64,000 nucleotides of DNA from an uncultured Eubacterium sp. (lineage in GTDB: Bacteria > Bacillota > Clostridia > Oscillospirales > Acutalibacteraceae). Shown piece by piece: positions 1 to 9,326 of this stretch. The notes under the pieces are model-generated. The model worked only from the letters and a program-made list of their open reading frames with translations, was not told where the DNA came from and did not search any database. Made by a program: the position numbers and the translations under genes. The stretch spans positions 248,001 to 312,000 of the forward strand of contig CAJTLP010000003.1 of NCBI GenBank assembly GCA_910577195.1. Reading direction: 5' to 3'. Within the stretch, counting starts at the first letter, position 1. Every line of letters starts with the position of its first letter.

Positions 1-1603
1 ATTCCTCACTGTGAAAATCGCATACGGTGTCTTTCGGCTGAGAAGGTTTTTCACTGTGATGAAGAACATTTGAGCCTGCACCATACTCCGATACTGCGAC
101 TCCCTTTAAGCGGTTCGCTCTCATGTGATAGTTTGCCTGTAATGGGAAATGCGTTTCCTTTCCGCCATACCAGCCGGGATATATATTACAGCCTCTTATA
201 TCCGCTTTCCATTTATACGATTTTGTATGATTTGTAGCTAAAGCAGAACAACGCTGATTGTCAAGTGAATGAACCAGCTTATCAAGCTCCTCCATCATAT
301 ACTGTGCCGTTTTGCCGTATTCAGCCATTACCTCATTGGACATACTCCAGCAGAATATGGATGGTCTGTGGCACTGCTGTTTTATGAGTTCGGCCATTTG
401 CAGTTTGGCATTATTCAAAAAACTTTCCTCAACGGCTTTATTTTTAAGCTTGTCAGTCGGCAAGCCTGATATACCGAGACCGCCGATTCTGTCTACAAAA
501 GGAATTTCCGCCCAGACGAGAAGACCGTATCTGTCGCACAAATCATAAAAATGAGGATGATGCGGATAATGAGCAAGCCTTATTGCGTTTGCTCCGATTT
601 CATAAATCATTGCAAAATCTTCATCATGCTCCTTAGCTGTAATTGCCCAGCCCATATCTTTTCTGTCCTGATGTCGATTGACACCCCTTAGCGGATAGGA
701 AGCACCATTTAAAAAGAAGCCTTTGCGGCTGTCTATGGAAAAACAGCGAATACCGATATATTTTTCAATCTTCTCAATTTCAGTATCACCATTGTAAAGC
801 GTAAAAACTACTTTATATAGAAAAGGATCCTTTCTGCCGTTCCAAAGATGCGGATGATGAATCGTTAAAGCTGAATCAAATCTGCCGTTAACAATATTGC
901 CTTTTGCTTTATCAATCACCTTTTTATCATAAGATATTACATAATCTGTATTAAAATCCGTTACAGAAATATCATCACATTTTTCAAATGTATCAGGCAC
1001 GGTGACTTCTGCAGTAACACTGCAGTTATCCGTAACACCATTAATCCGTGCACTGACATTAAGAACTGCCTTATCTATGATTTCAGGCGAATTATGATAG
1101 GTAACATTTACTCCGTCAGACCCATAATCATCAAGAGCGAAATGTGTTTTCTCACAAACAATAAGATGAACATCTCTGTATATTCCGCCGAAAAATGTAA
1201 AATCGGCTGTCAGCGGAATCACATCTGCAAATGGAGAATTATCTGCACAAACCAATATCTGATTATTGCCGTTTACAAGAGCATCCGTCACATTAAATCT
1301 AAACAGAGTATACCCTCCGCGATGCTGACCGATATGCATACCGTTAACATATAAATCTGCAACAGAATTCACGCCTAAAAATTCAAGCCAATATTCTTTG
1401 CTGCTATCCTTTTCAACATCCAGTGAATATTTGTACCAGCCCTTGCCACGCAGGTAATTGCCTCCGCCGTCCTGACCGTCCAAGTTATTCCAGGTATGGG
1501 GTACGGATATATCCTTCCAATCCGTATTTGAATTTATTTCACTTACATCAGATAATCCATATATAAACTGCCAATGATCTGAAAGTATTCTTTTTTCTCT
1601 CAT
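1..1603 (-). CDS. Glycoside hydrolase family 2 (beta-galactosidase-like), 3' end cut by window
   Basis: The reading frame starts at ATG 1603 with an AAAGG-type SD and stays open to the left edge, so the C-terminus lies outside the window. The first part is the GH2 jelly-roll sugar-binding domain (HTWNNLDGQDGG, residues about 36-47), followed by the Ig-like domain and the TIM barrel. Both catalytic glutamates are visible: the acid/base in WSMSNEV at about residue 424 and the nucleophile in VSEYGAGSN at about residue 506. The SEYGAG context is usual for the beta-galactosidase branch of GH2, though beta-glucuronidase or another specificity cannot be excluded. No signal peptide is seen, so it is probably cytoplasmic. 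It has its own promoter and is separated from ftsH by a terminator, so it is not part of the housekeeping operon upstream. Confidence 0.9.
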   Translation of the reverse strand, partial: MREKRILSDHWQFIYGLSDVSEINSNTDWKDISVPHTWNNLDGQDGGGNYLRGKGWYKYSLDVEKDSSKEYWLEFLGVNSVADLYVNGMHIGQHRGGYTLFRFNVTDALVNGNNQILVCADNSPFADVIPLTADFTFFGGIYRDVHLIVCEKTHFALDDYGSDGVNVTYHNSPEIIDKAVLNVSARINGVTDNCSVTAEVTVPDTFEKCDDISVTDFNTDYVISYDKKVIDKAKGNIVNGRFDSALTIHHPHLWNGRKDPFLYKVVFTLYNGDTEIEKIEKYIGIRCFSIDSRKGFFLNGASYPLRGVNRHQDRKDMGWAITAKEHDEDFAMIYEIGANAIRLAHYPHHPHFYDLCDRYGLLVWAEIPFVDRIGGLGISGLPTDKLKNKAVEESFLNNAKLQMAELIKQQCHRPSIFCWSMSNEVMAEYGKTAQYMMEELDKLVHSLDNQRCSALATNHTKSYKWKADIRGCNIYPGWYGGKETHFPLQANYHMRANRLKGVAVSEYGAGSNVLHHSEKPSQPKDTVCDFHSEE

Positions 1604-1642
1604 AATGATTTAGCCTTTCCGAAATATACTTTTCTCAATAGC

Positions 1643-1671
1643 ATTGTAACAAAGACGCAAAAATTTTTCAA
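1643..1671 (-). promoter_or_regulatory. Sigma-A promoter of the GH2 gene
   Basis: Read on the minus strand: -35 TTGAAA (1671-1666), 17-base spacer, -10 TACAAT (1648-1643) preceded by TGT, an extended -10. It lies about 40 bases upstream of the GH2 start. Confidence 0.7.
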
Positions 1672-1677
1672 CAAATA

Positions 1678-1714
1678 AAAAGCAGCTAATGCATTTACAT
1701 CATTAACTGCTTTT
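1678..1714 (-). terminator. Rho-independent terminator after ftsH
   Basis: A 14-base stem (1678-1691 with 1701-1714, one mismatch) encloses a 9-base loop and is followed on the minus strand by TTTTTATTTG. It sits 17 bases past the ftsH stop and ends the rnj-rplI-dnaB-tilS-ftsH operon. Confidence 0.8.
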
Positions 1715-1730
1715 GGATAATCAATTATCT

Positions 1731-3767
1731 TTATTCATTATTTTCACTATCAGAATTGCTGTCAGTCTGTGACTGATTATCTGCATTCTCTTCAGGCTGT
1801 GCTGAAACAGTCTCAGCATCATCAGTTACAGAAGCATTCTGTACATCATCTTCTGCCTTTACAACAGCTTTCTCTTCTTTTTCTTCGATAAAGCCGTTTT
1901 CCATAAGCTGAACAAACTCGTCCTTATCAAGCTTTTCTCTTTCCATAAGCGTAACGGCAACGAGCTTGAGCTTATCCATATTTTCGGTCAGAATATCTTT
2001 CGTTCTGTTATAAGCATCATTGATAATGCGTGTTACCTCTTCGTCAATCTTGGCAGCAGTTTCCTCAGAATAATTCTTAACCTTGCCATAGTCACGTCCA
2101 ACGAATACTTCCTGATTATCGCCACTGTAATTGATAGGTCCGATAACATCGCTCATACCATATCTCATAACCATCTCTCTGACAGTATTTGTTGCATGCT
2201 CAATATCATTGGATGCACCTGTTGAAACGTCATCCATAACAAGTGCTTCGGCAACTCTTCCGCCAAGCGCAGAAACTACAAAATCAAGCATTTCATTCTT
2301 GGAATTATAGTTTTCCTCCTGCGGCTGATACATTGTATAACCGCCTGCACCCATACCGCGAGGGATAATGGAAATTTCTTCAACAGGGTCATGATTATCA
2401 AGGAAATATGCCACTACTGCGTGACCTGCTTCGTGGAATGCAGTGAGCTTTAATGCTTTTTCGCTGTACTTATGAGACTTCTTCTCAGCACCCATTCGTA
2501 CCTTTACCATAGCCTCCTGAATTTCAGCGTAAGTAATAGCTTTATATCCTCTTCGTGCTGCAAGAAGTGCAGCCTCATTCATAAGATTTTCAAGGTCAGC
2601 ACCGACAAAACCGATTGTGCTCTTTGCAACACTCTTAAGATTAACATCCGGAGCAAGAGGCTTATTCTTGGAATGTACCTTCAGAATCTCCTCACGTCCC
2701 TTAGTATCAGGTCTTCCGACAGTAACCTGCCTGTCAAATCTGCCCGGTCTTAAAATAGCACTGTCAAGAACATCAGGTCTGTTCGTAGCAGCAATAACAA
2801 TTACGCCTTCGTTAGTACCAAAGCCATCCATTTCAACAAGAAGCTGATTAAGAGTCTGCTCACGCTCATCATTACCATTGCCGAGACCTGAGCCTCTCTG
2901 ACGGCCTACCGCATCAATTTCATCAATAAATACAATGGCAGGTGATTTTTTCTTTGCCTGGTCAAAAAGGTCACGGACACGAGAAGCACCGACACCGACA
3001 TACATTTCAACAAAATCAGAGCCTGAGATGGAAAGGAAAGGTACACCTGCTTCACCTGCAACGGCTCTTGCAAGAAGGGTTTTACCAGTACCGGGAGGAC
3101 CGACTAAGAGAACGCCCTTTGGTATTCTTGCACCAAGCTGGGTGAATTTATCAGGGTCTTTAAGGAAATCAACAAGTTCAACAAGCTCTTCCTTTTCCTC
3201 ATCACAGCCTGCGACATCTGCAAAGGTTGTTTTTCTTCCCTCATCATCAGTAAGATTTTTGGCTCTTATTCTACCGAAGCTGAGTGTACGGTTTGTTTCA
3301 TTATTCATTTCCTTGCTCATTTTTCTGAATGCAAATATTCCAAGTCCTGCAATAACAACAAACATCAGTATTGTCGGCACCATACTGAAAAACATATTGT
3401 TTGAAACGCCTTTTTTATAGTCGTAAACAATTTTGTTATTCTTATTCTTAGCATCATTATTAAAATTGTCTATATCATCCTTAATATCATCAAGGAAGAG
3501 AGAAACATTCGGAACGGAATACTGCTGAACCTTCGCCTTATCCTTGTCCTTTTCTACGTCCTTAAAGGTCTTATAAGAAAGATTGCCGCTTGAAAGATCA
3601 AGAGTGAATTCCGCAATTTCACCGTTTTCAAACATAGATACAATTTCAGAATACTTAGCCTCAGTTTTGCTCTGCTGATTTGCTAAAAACAGAATCGACA
3701 CAACAAGAAGCACAGGAATAAGCAGATAAATTAAAATGGATTTCCAATTCTTTGCCATATTATTCAT
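1731..3767 (-). CDS. ftsH: ATP-dependent zinc metalloprotease FtsH
   Basis: Membrane-anchored AAA+ protease that extracts and degrades membrane and regulatory proteins. The 678 residues show two N-terminal transmembrane segments (about 11-29 and 125-147) flanking an extracytoplasmic loop, Walker A GPPGTGKT (223-230), Walker B FIDEID (280-285), the second region of homology ending in ILRPGR, and the zinc site HEAGH (445-449). The last 60 residues are an acidic, low-complexity tail (Glu/Asp/Ser/Gln) typical of clostridial FtsH. The start ATG follows GGAGG by nine bases, and its first codons overlap the end of tilS by eight bases, the classical tilS-ftsH neighbourhood. It is the last gene of a five-gene operon. 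Confidence 0.98.
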   Translation of the reverse strand: MNNMAKNWKSILIYLLIPVLLVVSILFLANQQSKTEAKYSEIVSMFENGEIAEFTLDLSSGNLSYKTFKDVEKDKDKAKVQQYSVPNVSLFLDDIKDDIDNFNNDAKNKNNKIVYDYKKGVSNNMFFSMVPTILMFVVIAGLGIFAFRKMSKEMNNETNRTLSFGRIRAKNLTDDEGRKTTFADVAGCDEEKEELVELVDFLKDPDKFTQLGARIPKGVLLVGPPGTGKTLLARAVAGEAGVPFLSISGSDFVEMYVGVGASRVRDLFDQAKKKSPAIVFIDEIDAVGRQRGSGLGNGNDEREQTLNQLLVEMDGFGTNEGVIVIAATNRPDVLDSAILRPGRFDRQVTVGRPDTKGREEILKVHSKNKPLAPDVNLKSVAKSTIGFVGADLENLMNEAALLAARRGYKAITYAEIQEAMVKVRMGAEKKSHKYSEKALKLTAFHEAGHAVVAYFLDNHDPVEEISIIPRGMGAGGYTMYQPQEENYNSKNEMLDFVVSALGGRVAEALVMDDVSTGASNDIEHATNTVREMVMRYGMSDVIGPINYSGDNQEVFVGRDYGKVKNYSEETAAKIDEEVTRIINDAYNRTKDILTENMDKLKLVAVTLMEREKLDKDEFVQLMENGFIEEKEEKAVVKAEDDVQNASVTDDAETVSAQPEENADNQSQTDSNSDSENNE

Positions 3768-5064
3768 TCATTAAATCCTCCGAAGGAAGTCTTAACAGAC
3801 AATATATATTCTGTGTATCAGAAGAAACCTTTACTCTTTCGTCAACACAGTATCCAATAACACCGATAATACCCTCATCGTCAGCAGCAATGCTGACAGA
3901 ATCACGTATCTCCTGTGGTATTTTCTTTTCATTAAATAGCTTTTTCAGTGTTTTGGTACATCCGCGACCGGCAGGACTGATGGTATCCCCTGCCTGACGC
4001 GTACGAATTCTCACTTTTCCGATAATTTTATCACAGTCACAGTAAAAATCAACACCTTTTAAATCAAATTCAGAAATTTTTAAAACTTTCGACACAAAAG
4101 AGAAATCATTTTCTCTTGAGGTAAAATCAGCAAATCTCAGATATTTTTTATCACAGACAGCGAAATGGTTTCCTGAAATCTGTTCTTTTCCGTTTTTGCC
4201 AATCAATCGTAACACACTGTTCAGATGAACTCTGTCAAGTGTTATACCATAATCTGAAAAATATTTTAAAATAATCCTCTTAATAATTGCAATATCATAT
4301 TTGCACAGCAGTTCAAGACTGAGCTTATCATCCATGCACACTTCATTATAGGCTGTATGAACCACTTTTTCAATAAAAGCAGCATCCTCATTCATATCCG
4401 AAATAAAGGCTTGCGAAGCCCTTTCAAAGTCTGGATTCAGTTTTTCAAGTTCAGGAACAATAATATTACGTATATAATTTCTGGAATATGCATTGCTTTC
4501 ATTCGTGCTGTCTGTTCTGTAAAGAATATGATTTTCAGAACAAAAACTCCTTATTTCATCAGATGAAAGCTCAATAAGAGGTCTTATAATCTTTCCTCTT
4601 ACAGGAGGGATTGCGCAGGCACCCTTTAAGCCTGTACCGCGTGCCAATCTGAAGATTAACGTTTCAACATTATCCGAAAGATTATGAGCAGTCGCAATTT
4701 TGCTGCAGGATACAGAATCAAAAAATTCATATCGCCTGCGGCGTGAATATTCCTCAACACCTAATTTCACTGTCTCAGCTTCATTGACCGCATCAATTGA
4801 AAGCTGATGATATTCAACAGAATGTTCTTTACAAAAATGCTCAACGAATTCAGCATCTTCAATGGATTCCTGACCCCTGATTCCGTGCTCAACATGAGCT
4901 GCAGCAACCGTAATATTGTATTTTTCAGCGGCAGAAAGCATAAAATGGAGCAGCAGCATGGAATCCGCACCGCCTGATACGGCAACAAGCACCTTGTCCC
5001 CTGCCGAAAGCATATTATATTTTTCTATTGTACTGCAAATTGTATTATAAACTTTATTATTCAT
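3760..5064 (-). CDS. tilS: tRNA(Ile)-lysidine synthase TilS
   Basis: ATP-dependent enzyme that converts cytidine-34 of the CAU-anticodon tRNA-Ile to lysidine, so that AUA is decoded as isoleucine. The PP-loop signature SGGADSMLLL lies near residue 30, with HVEHGIRG and the ATAHNLSDNVET motif downstream. The C-terminal TilS substrate-binding domain ends with KTLKKLFNEKKIP. The frame can be extended upstream, but I place the start at ATG 5064, giving 434 residues, because the homologous core begins there and it overlaps the dnaB stop by eight bases. No clear SD is visible there, which suggests translational coupling to dnaB. It overlaps ftsH at its 3' end. Confidence 0.95.
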   Translation of the reverse strand: MNNKVYNTICSTIEKYNMLSAGDKVLVAVSGGADSMLLLHFMLSAAEKYNITVAAAHVEHGIRGQESIEDAEFVEHFCKEHSVEYHQLSIDAVNEAETVKLGVEEYSRRRRYEFFDSVSCSKIATAHNLSDNVETLIFRLARGTGLKGACAIPPVRGKIIRPLIELSSDEIRSFCSENHILYRTDSTNESNAYSRNYIRNIIVPELEKLNPDFERASQAFISDMNEDAAFIEKVVHTAYNEVCMDDKLSLELLCKYDIAIIKRIILKYFSDYGITLDRVHLNSVLRLIGKNGKEQISGNHFAVCDKKYLRFADFTSRENDFSFVSKVLKISEFDLKGVDFYCDCDKIIGKVRIRTRQAGDTISPAGRGCTKTLKKLFNEKKIPQEIRDSVSIAADDEGIIGVIGYCVDERVKVSSDTQNIYCLLRLPSEDLMNE

Positions 5065-6421
5065 AATGTGATTTATCAATTGACCTGAAGCGTGTAAACT
5101 CCTTATCAAAGGTCATTTCAATTGATCCGGTCGCACCGTGACGATTTTTTGCCACAATCAGCTCAGTTTTATTGGCGTCAATATCATCCTGCTTATCCTC
5201 AGCCACATCATTTCTGTAATAATCCTCACGATAAAGAAAAAGAACGATATCAGCATCCTGCTCGATTGAGCCTGATTCACGTAAATCCGCAAGTTGCGGC
5301 TTATGGTTTTTGCCATGACCCTCAGTACCACGAGAAAGCTGGGCACAGCAAATAACAGGAATATTCAGATCCTTCGCCATCATTTTAAGCTGTCTTGTGA
5401 TTTCGGAAACCTCCTGAACACGGTTTTCCTTCTTAGATGCTGATGAAATAAGACCGAGATAGTCAATAATAATAGCATCTACATTTTTCATTCTTCTTAT
5501 ACGTGATTTAATTTCAGGAACAGTAATTGACGATGTATCATCAAGATAAAGCTCAACATCGTTAAACTGTCCGGCAGCATTACCAAGTCTTACCCATTCA
5601 TCGTTGGTGAGCTCGCCTGTTTTCAGTTTCTGAGACTCAACACCTGCCTGTGCCGAAAGCAATCTTTCAGCCAGCTGTTCCTTTGTCATCTCAAGACTGA
5701 ACACAATACATTTTTTTCTCGCACCCATTGATATATTCTGTGCAAGGTTCAGAGCAAAACTGGTTTTACCCATAGCAGGACGTGCACCGATAAGAATAAG
5801 ATCTGATTTATTAAGACCTGTAAGATACTTATCAAGCATACCAAAGCCTGACGGAATACCTTTGTACTTCTCTTTGTCCTCACCTGTAATCTGAGCAAGC
5901 TTATTATATACATCGTTTACAATAACTTCGCTTATCTTGGTAGGTCCGTTTTTTTCCTTACCCTGACGGACATTATAAATCATCTGCTCAGCATTATCAA
6001 GAATAACGGATGCCTCAGCCTCACCGCTTGACGCCTGTCCGATAATTTCATTTGATATATCAATAAGCGTACGCAGATAATATTGTTCTTTAACAATCTT
6101 GATGTATTCACTGATGTTTACTGCTGACGGAACTGCCTGCTGGAGCTGTAAGAGATATTCTCTTCCGCCTGAAGTATCATACTGACCTGTTTTAGTAAGC
6201 GTATCAACAATAATTACAGGATCAATTGCTCTTGACTTTGAATACATAAGCATCATTGCACTGAATATTGCACGATGCTGAGGAAAATAGAAATAATCCG
6301 CATTAATCTCAGCAACGCATTCTTCCATACAATCTGCATCAATCAGCACACAGCCGAGAATAGACTGCTCTGCATCATAATTGACAGGCATTGTACCTGA
6401 TGCCAAATTCATTTCAGCCAT
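5057..6421 (-). CDS. dnaB: Replicative DNA helicase DnaB
   Basis: Hexameric helicase that unwinds the replication fork. An N-terminal DnaB primase-interacting domain (DAEQSILGCVLID, about residues 16-28) precedes the RecA-like ATPase with Walker A GARPAMGKT (212-220), Walker B DAIIIDYLGLI and the C-terminal arginine-finger region (RESGSIEQDAD). The length of 454 residues is normal. It sits downstream of rplI, an order common in Firmicutes, and runs into tilS. The SD in front of ATG 6421 is weak. Confidence 0.97.
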   Translation of the reverse strand: MAEMNLASGTMPVNYDAEQSILGCVLIDADCMEECVAEINADYFYFPQHRAIFSAMMLMYSKSRAIDPVIIVDTLTKTGQYDTSGGREYLLQLQQAVPSAVNISEYIKIVKEQYYLRTLIDISNEIIGQASSGEAEASVILDNAEQMIYNVRQGKEKNGPTKISEVIVNDVYNKLAQITGEDKEKYKGIPSGFGMLDKYLTGLNKSDLILIGARPAMGKTSFALNLAQNISMGARKKCIVFSLEMTKEQLAERLLSAQAGVESQKLKTGELTNDEWVRLGNAAGQFNDVELYLDDTSSITVPEIKSRIRRMKNVDAIIIDYLGLISSASKKENRVQEVSEITRQLKMMAKDLNIPVICCAQLSRGTEGHGKNHKPQLADLRESGSIEQDADIVLFLYREDYYRNDVAEDKQDDIDANKTELIVAKNRHGATGSIEMTFDKEFTRFRSIDKSHYE

Positions 6422-6478
6422 AGCTTATGTTAACAGAAAACCAAAAGATTTCTGTATTTCCTTTCATAAAATATAGGC

Positions 6479-6922
6479 TTAAGCCTCTGACACCTGAACA
6501 AATACCTTTGCACTGATGCCCTGATATACTTTAATTTCAGCCTCAACTGTTCCGAAGGCCTTCATATCCTCCATAACAATTTTGCGCTTATCAACATCAA
6601 TATTCAAATCTGCTTTAATCTGGGCAGCAACATCCTTTGATGTAACGGAGCCAAACAGCTTGCCGTTTGCACCTGCTTTTGCTTTTAGTGAAAAGGTCTT
6701 TCCTGAAAGCTTATCGGCAATCTGCTGTGCTGCCTTTATTTCCTCAGCCTTGTGGAATTTTTTAGCTGATTCTTTATTGTTAAATTCATTCATTGCAGAA
6801 GCATTTGCTTCTATCGCCAAGCCCTTTGGGAAAAGGAAATTTCTTGCGTATCCGTCTGAAGCGTTTACAAGGTCACCCTTTTTACCAAGACTTTTTACAT
6901 CCTGTTTCAGAATTACTTTCAT
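6479..6922 (-). CDS. rplI: 50S ribosomal protein bL9
   Basis: Ribosomal large-subunit protein binding 23S rRNA near the base of the L1 stalk. The 147 residues show the N-terminal L9 signature (MKVILKQDVKSLGKKGD, then GYARNFLFPKGLA), a long connecting helix (about 45-75) and the C-terminal domain (FGSVTSKDVA). A strong GGAGG lies in front of ATG 6922. It lies between rnj (21 bases upstream) and dnaB (57 bases downstream). Confidence 0.98.
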   Translation of the reverse strand: MKVILKQDVKSLGKKGDLVNASDGYARNFLFPKGLAIEANASAMNEFNNKESAKKFHKAEEIKAAQQIADKLSGKTFSLKAKAGANGKLFGSVTSKDVAAQIKADLNIDVDKRKIVMEDMKAFGTVEAEIKVYQGISAKVFVQVSEA

Positions 6923-6943
6923 AGTGTTATCCTCCTCTTAATT

Positions 6944-8719
6944 TTATATTTCCATAAAAATAGGCAGAATCATCGGACTGCGCTTTGTTTTTTCATACAT
7001 CATTCTTGACAGCTCGTCACGCAATCTCGTTTTAACTGAATTCCAGTCGTGAAATCTATTATCATAGCATTCATCTATTACACGGCACGCAAGATCCCTT
7101 GCACTGTTCATCAGAGCCTCATTTTCTCTCACATAAACAAAGCCTCTTGAAACAATATCGGGACCGCTGACAATATAACCGCTGCTGCTGTCAATTGTAG
7201 CTACGACAATGATAATACCGTCCTTTGATAAATGCTTTCTGTCATTAAGAACGATATTGCCGACATCGCCTACACCGATACCGTCAACATAAACAGCACC
7301 TGCTGTTACCGTGTTAAGATATTTAATGCCATCATCGGAAAGCTCAATCCTGTCACCGATATTGCCGATATAAATATTTTTTTCATCAATGCCCATTGCT
7401 GTACCGAGTGAAGCGTGTCTCTGAAGATGCTTCTGCTCACCGTGAACAGGAAGAAAATATTTTGGCTTTACAAGACCCATCATCAGCTTAAGCTCTTCCT
7501 GACAGGCATGACCTGAAACATGGACATCATACATTCTTTCATATATAACCTCCACACCGCGTTTCATAAGTTCATTGACAACATTGCCGACCATTTTTTC
7601 ATTGCCGGGAATCGGTGTTGCAGATATGATTACATAATCATTCGGTGTAAGGCTGACCTTACGATGCTCTCCGAATGCCATTTTTGTAAGTGCTGACATT
7701 GGCTCGCCCTGAGAGCCTGTTGTGATTATTACAAGCTTATCATCAGGATAATTTCTGATAAGATTAATATCAATCAGCAAACCCTGAGGAACATTAAGAT
7801 AACCAAGCTCACTGCCGACATTTACAAGGTTTTCAAGGCTTCTGCCTATCACTGCAACCTTTCTGCCGCGAGACTGAGCAACATCAATAATCTGCTGAAC
7901 CCTATGAATATTTGAAGCAAAGGTAGCAACAACAATCCTCTTGTTTTTCGCTTTCCTGAACAGCAGTTCAAACGATTCACCGACCAATTTTTCACTCATT
8001 GTATATCCGGGACGTTCTGCATTAGTAGAGTCGGAAAGAAGTGCAAGTACACCCTTTTTTCCATATTCCGCAAATCTCGGAAGATCAATCATATCACCGT
8101 CAACCGGTGTTGTGTCAATCTTAAAGTCACCCGTCTGAATAATAACACCGGCAGGACAGCGAATAGCAAGACCCACTGCATCAGGAATAGAATGATTTAC
8201 ATGTATCATTTCAATATTAAAGCTGCCGAGTGTAATATTGTCTCTCGCCTTAATCTCCACAAGCTTAACGGAATTCAAAAGATTATGCTCCTCGAGCTTG
8301 CCTCTGATAAGACCTATTGTAAGTTTCGTTGCATAAATCGGAATATTAACCTTTTTCAAAAGATACGCAAGACCGCCTATATGGTCCTCGTGTCCGTGTG
8401 TAATTATAACACCCCTGATTTTTGAAGCATTATGTTCAACATAAGAAAAATCCGGTATTACGATATCAACACCAGGTAAATCCGAATCAGGAAAGGCAAG
8501 ACCGCAGTCAACGATAAACATATCATCTGCGTATTCATAAACGGTCATATTTTTTCCAATTTCATTCATACCGCCGAGAAAAGCAATACGAACAGACTCC
8601 TTAGTCTTCGGCGGCTGAAGAGTTTTTCTGTTTGAGGCTTTGCGGTAAGTTACATAACGCTTTTTGGAATTCCGTTTTCCGTAAGCGTTCTTACTGCCTT
8701 GCCTATTTTGATTTGTCAT
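6944..8719 (-). CDS. rnj: Ribonuclease J
   Basis: Metallo-beta-lactamase/beta-CASP ribonuclease with 5'-3' exo- and endonuclease activity, central to mRNA decay and rRNA maturation in Firmicutes. The motif HGHEDHIGG is at residues 108-116, with further zinc ligands (HVNHSIPD, TGDFKID), beta-CASP signatures (SDSTNAERPGYT, TTGSQGEP, HVSGHA) and a C-terminal domain (FVYVRENEALM). The first 35-40 residues are basic and low-complexity, an extension often found in clostridial RNase J. The start follows GGAGG, and a consensus promoter lies just upstream, making it the first gene of the housekeeping operon. Confidence 0.95.
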   Translation of the reverse strand: MTNQNRQGSKNAYGKRNSKKRYVTYRKASNRKTLQPPKTKESVRIAFLGGMNEIGKNMTVYEYADDMFIVDCGLAFPDSDLPGVDIVIPDFSYVEHNASKIRGVIITHGHEDHIGGLAYLLKKVNIPIYATKLTIGLIRGKLEEHNLLNSVKLVEIKARDNITLGSFNIEMIHVNHSIPDAVGLAIRCPAGVIIQTGDFKIDTTPVDGDMIDLPRFAEYGKKGVLALLSDSTNAERPGYTMSEKLVGESFELLFRKAKNKRIVVATFASNIHRVQQIIDVAQSRGRKVAVIGRSLENLVNVGSELGYLNVPQGLLIDINLIRNYPDDKLVIITTGSQGEPMSALTKMAFGEHRKVSLTPNDYVIISATPIPGNEKMVGNVVNELMKRGVEVIYERMYDVHVSGHACQEELKLMMGLVKPKYFLPVHGEQKHLQRHASLGTAMGIDEKNIYIGNIGDRIELSDDGIKYLNTVTAGAVYVDGIGVGDVGNIVLNDRKHLSKDGIIIVVATIDSSSGYIVSGPDIVSRGFVYVRENEALMNSARDLACRVIDECYDNRFHDWNSVKTRLRDELSRMMYEKTKRSPMILPIFMEI

Positions 8720-8770
8720 TTAATAACCTCCATAAAAATAAAATTTTTCCGTTCACATTAATTATATCAT

Positions 8771-8799
8771 ATAATAAGGCATAATCTCCCACTTGTCAA
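8771..8799 (-). promoter_or_regulatory. Sigma-A promoter of the rnj-ftsH operon
   Basis: Minus strand: -35 TTGACA (8799-8794), 17-base spacer, -10 TATTAT (8776-8771). A second TATAAT-like box lies a few bases downstream. About 50 bases separate it from the rnj start. Confidence 0.7.
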
Positions 8800-8823
8800 G
8801 TAAAGTATAATACACGTCACATA

Positions 8824-8852
8824 TTGATTATTACCAGATTTAGTGGTAAAAT
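8824..8852 (+). promoter_or_regulatory. Likely promoter of rnhA
   Basis: TTGATT (8824-8829), 17-base spacer, TAAAAT (8847-8852). Transcription would begin near 8859, so the upstream in-frame ATG at 8853 cannot be the translation start. This supports the ATG at 8892. Confidence 0.55.
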
Positions 8853-8891
8853 ATGTTTACTTTAAAAAAAATAAATTCAAAGGTAACAAAT

Positions 8892-9326
8892 ATGAAAGAA
8901 ATAAATATCTACACAGACGGCGCCTGCAGCGGCAATCCCGGAAAGGGCGGCTGGGGTGCTGTGCTTGTATACAAAGGAACTGAAAAAGAAATTTCAGGCG
9001 GAAGTGCTGATACCACCAATAACCGAATGGAGCTCACTGCCGTCATTGAAGCATTAAAGCAGTTAAAAGAAGTGTGTAATGTAACACTTACTACAGATTC
9101 AAAATACGTCTGCGACGCTGTTACAAAGGGCTGGGTCTATTCCTGGAAGAAAAACGGCTGGAAAAAAGCAGATAAAAAGCCTGCGCTTAATGTTGATTTA
9201 TGGGAGGAGCTTCTTCCCCTGCTTGAAAAGCACAATGTCACATTCAATTGGGTAAAGGGTCACAATGGTCACCCATACAACGAACGATGTGACAGGCTTG
9301 CCGTAAGCTTTTATCAGAATATGTAA
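8892..9326 (+). CDS. rnhA: Ribonuclease HI
   Basis: Cleaves the RNA strand of RNA-DNA hybrids. The sequence starts MKEINIYTDGACSGNPG, with the four acidic active-site positions in DGACSGNPGKGGWG, MELTAVIEAL, TTDSKYV and NERCDRLA. These are the canonical D, E, D, D of type 1 RNase H. The length of 144 residues is standard. The ATG at 8892 is chosen because AAAGG precedes it and the predicted promoter overlaps the upstream ATG at 8853. Its stop codon touches the stop of the convergent gene at 9327 with no base between them. Confidence 0.97.
   Translation: MKEINIYTDGACSGNPGKGGWGAVLVYKGTEKEISGGSADTTNNRMELTAVIEALKQLKEVCNVTLTTDSKYVCDAVTKGWVYSWKKNGWKKADKKPALNVDLWEELLPLLEKHNVTFNWVKGHNGHPYNERCDRLAVSFYQNM

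Noticed and set aside
2935..3420. 161-codon plus-strand frame
   Set aside because: Antisense shadow of ftsH, Ser-rich as expected from the complement of conserved coding DNA.
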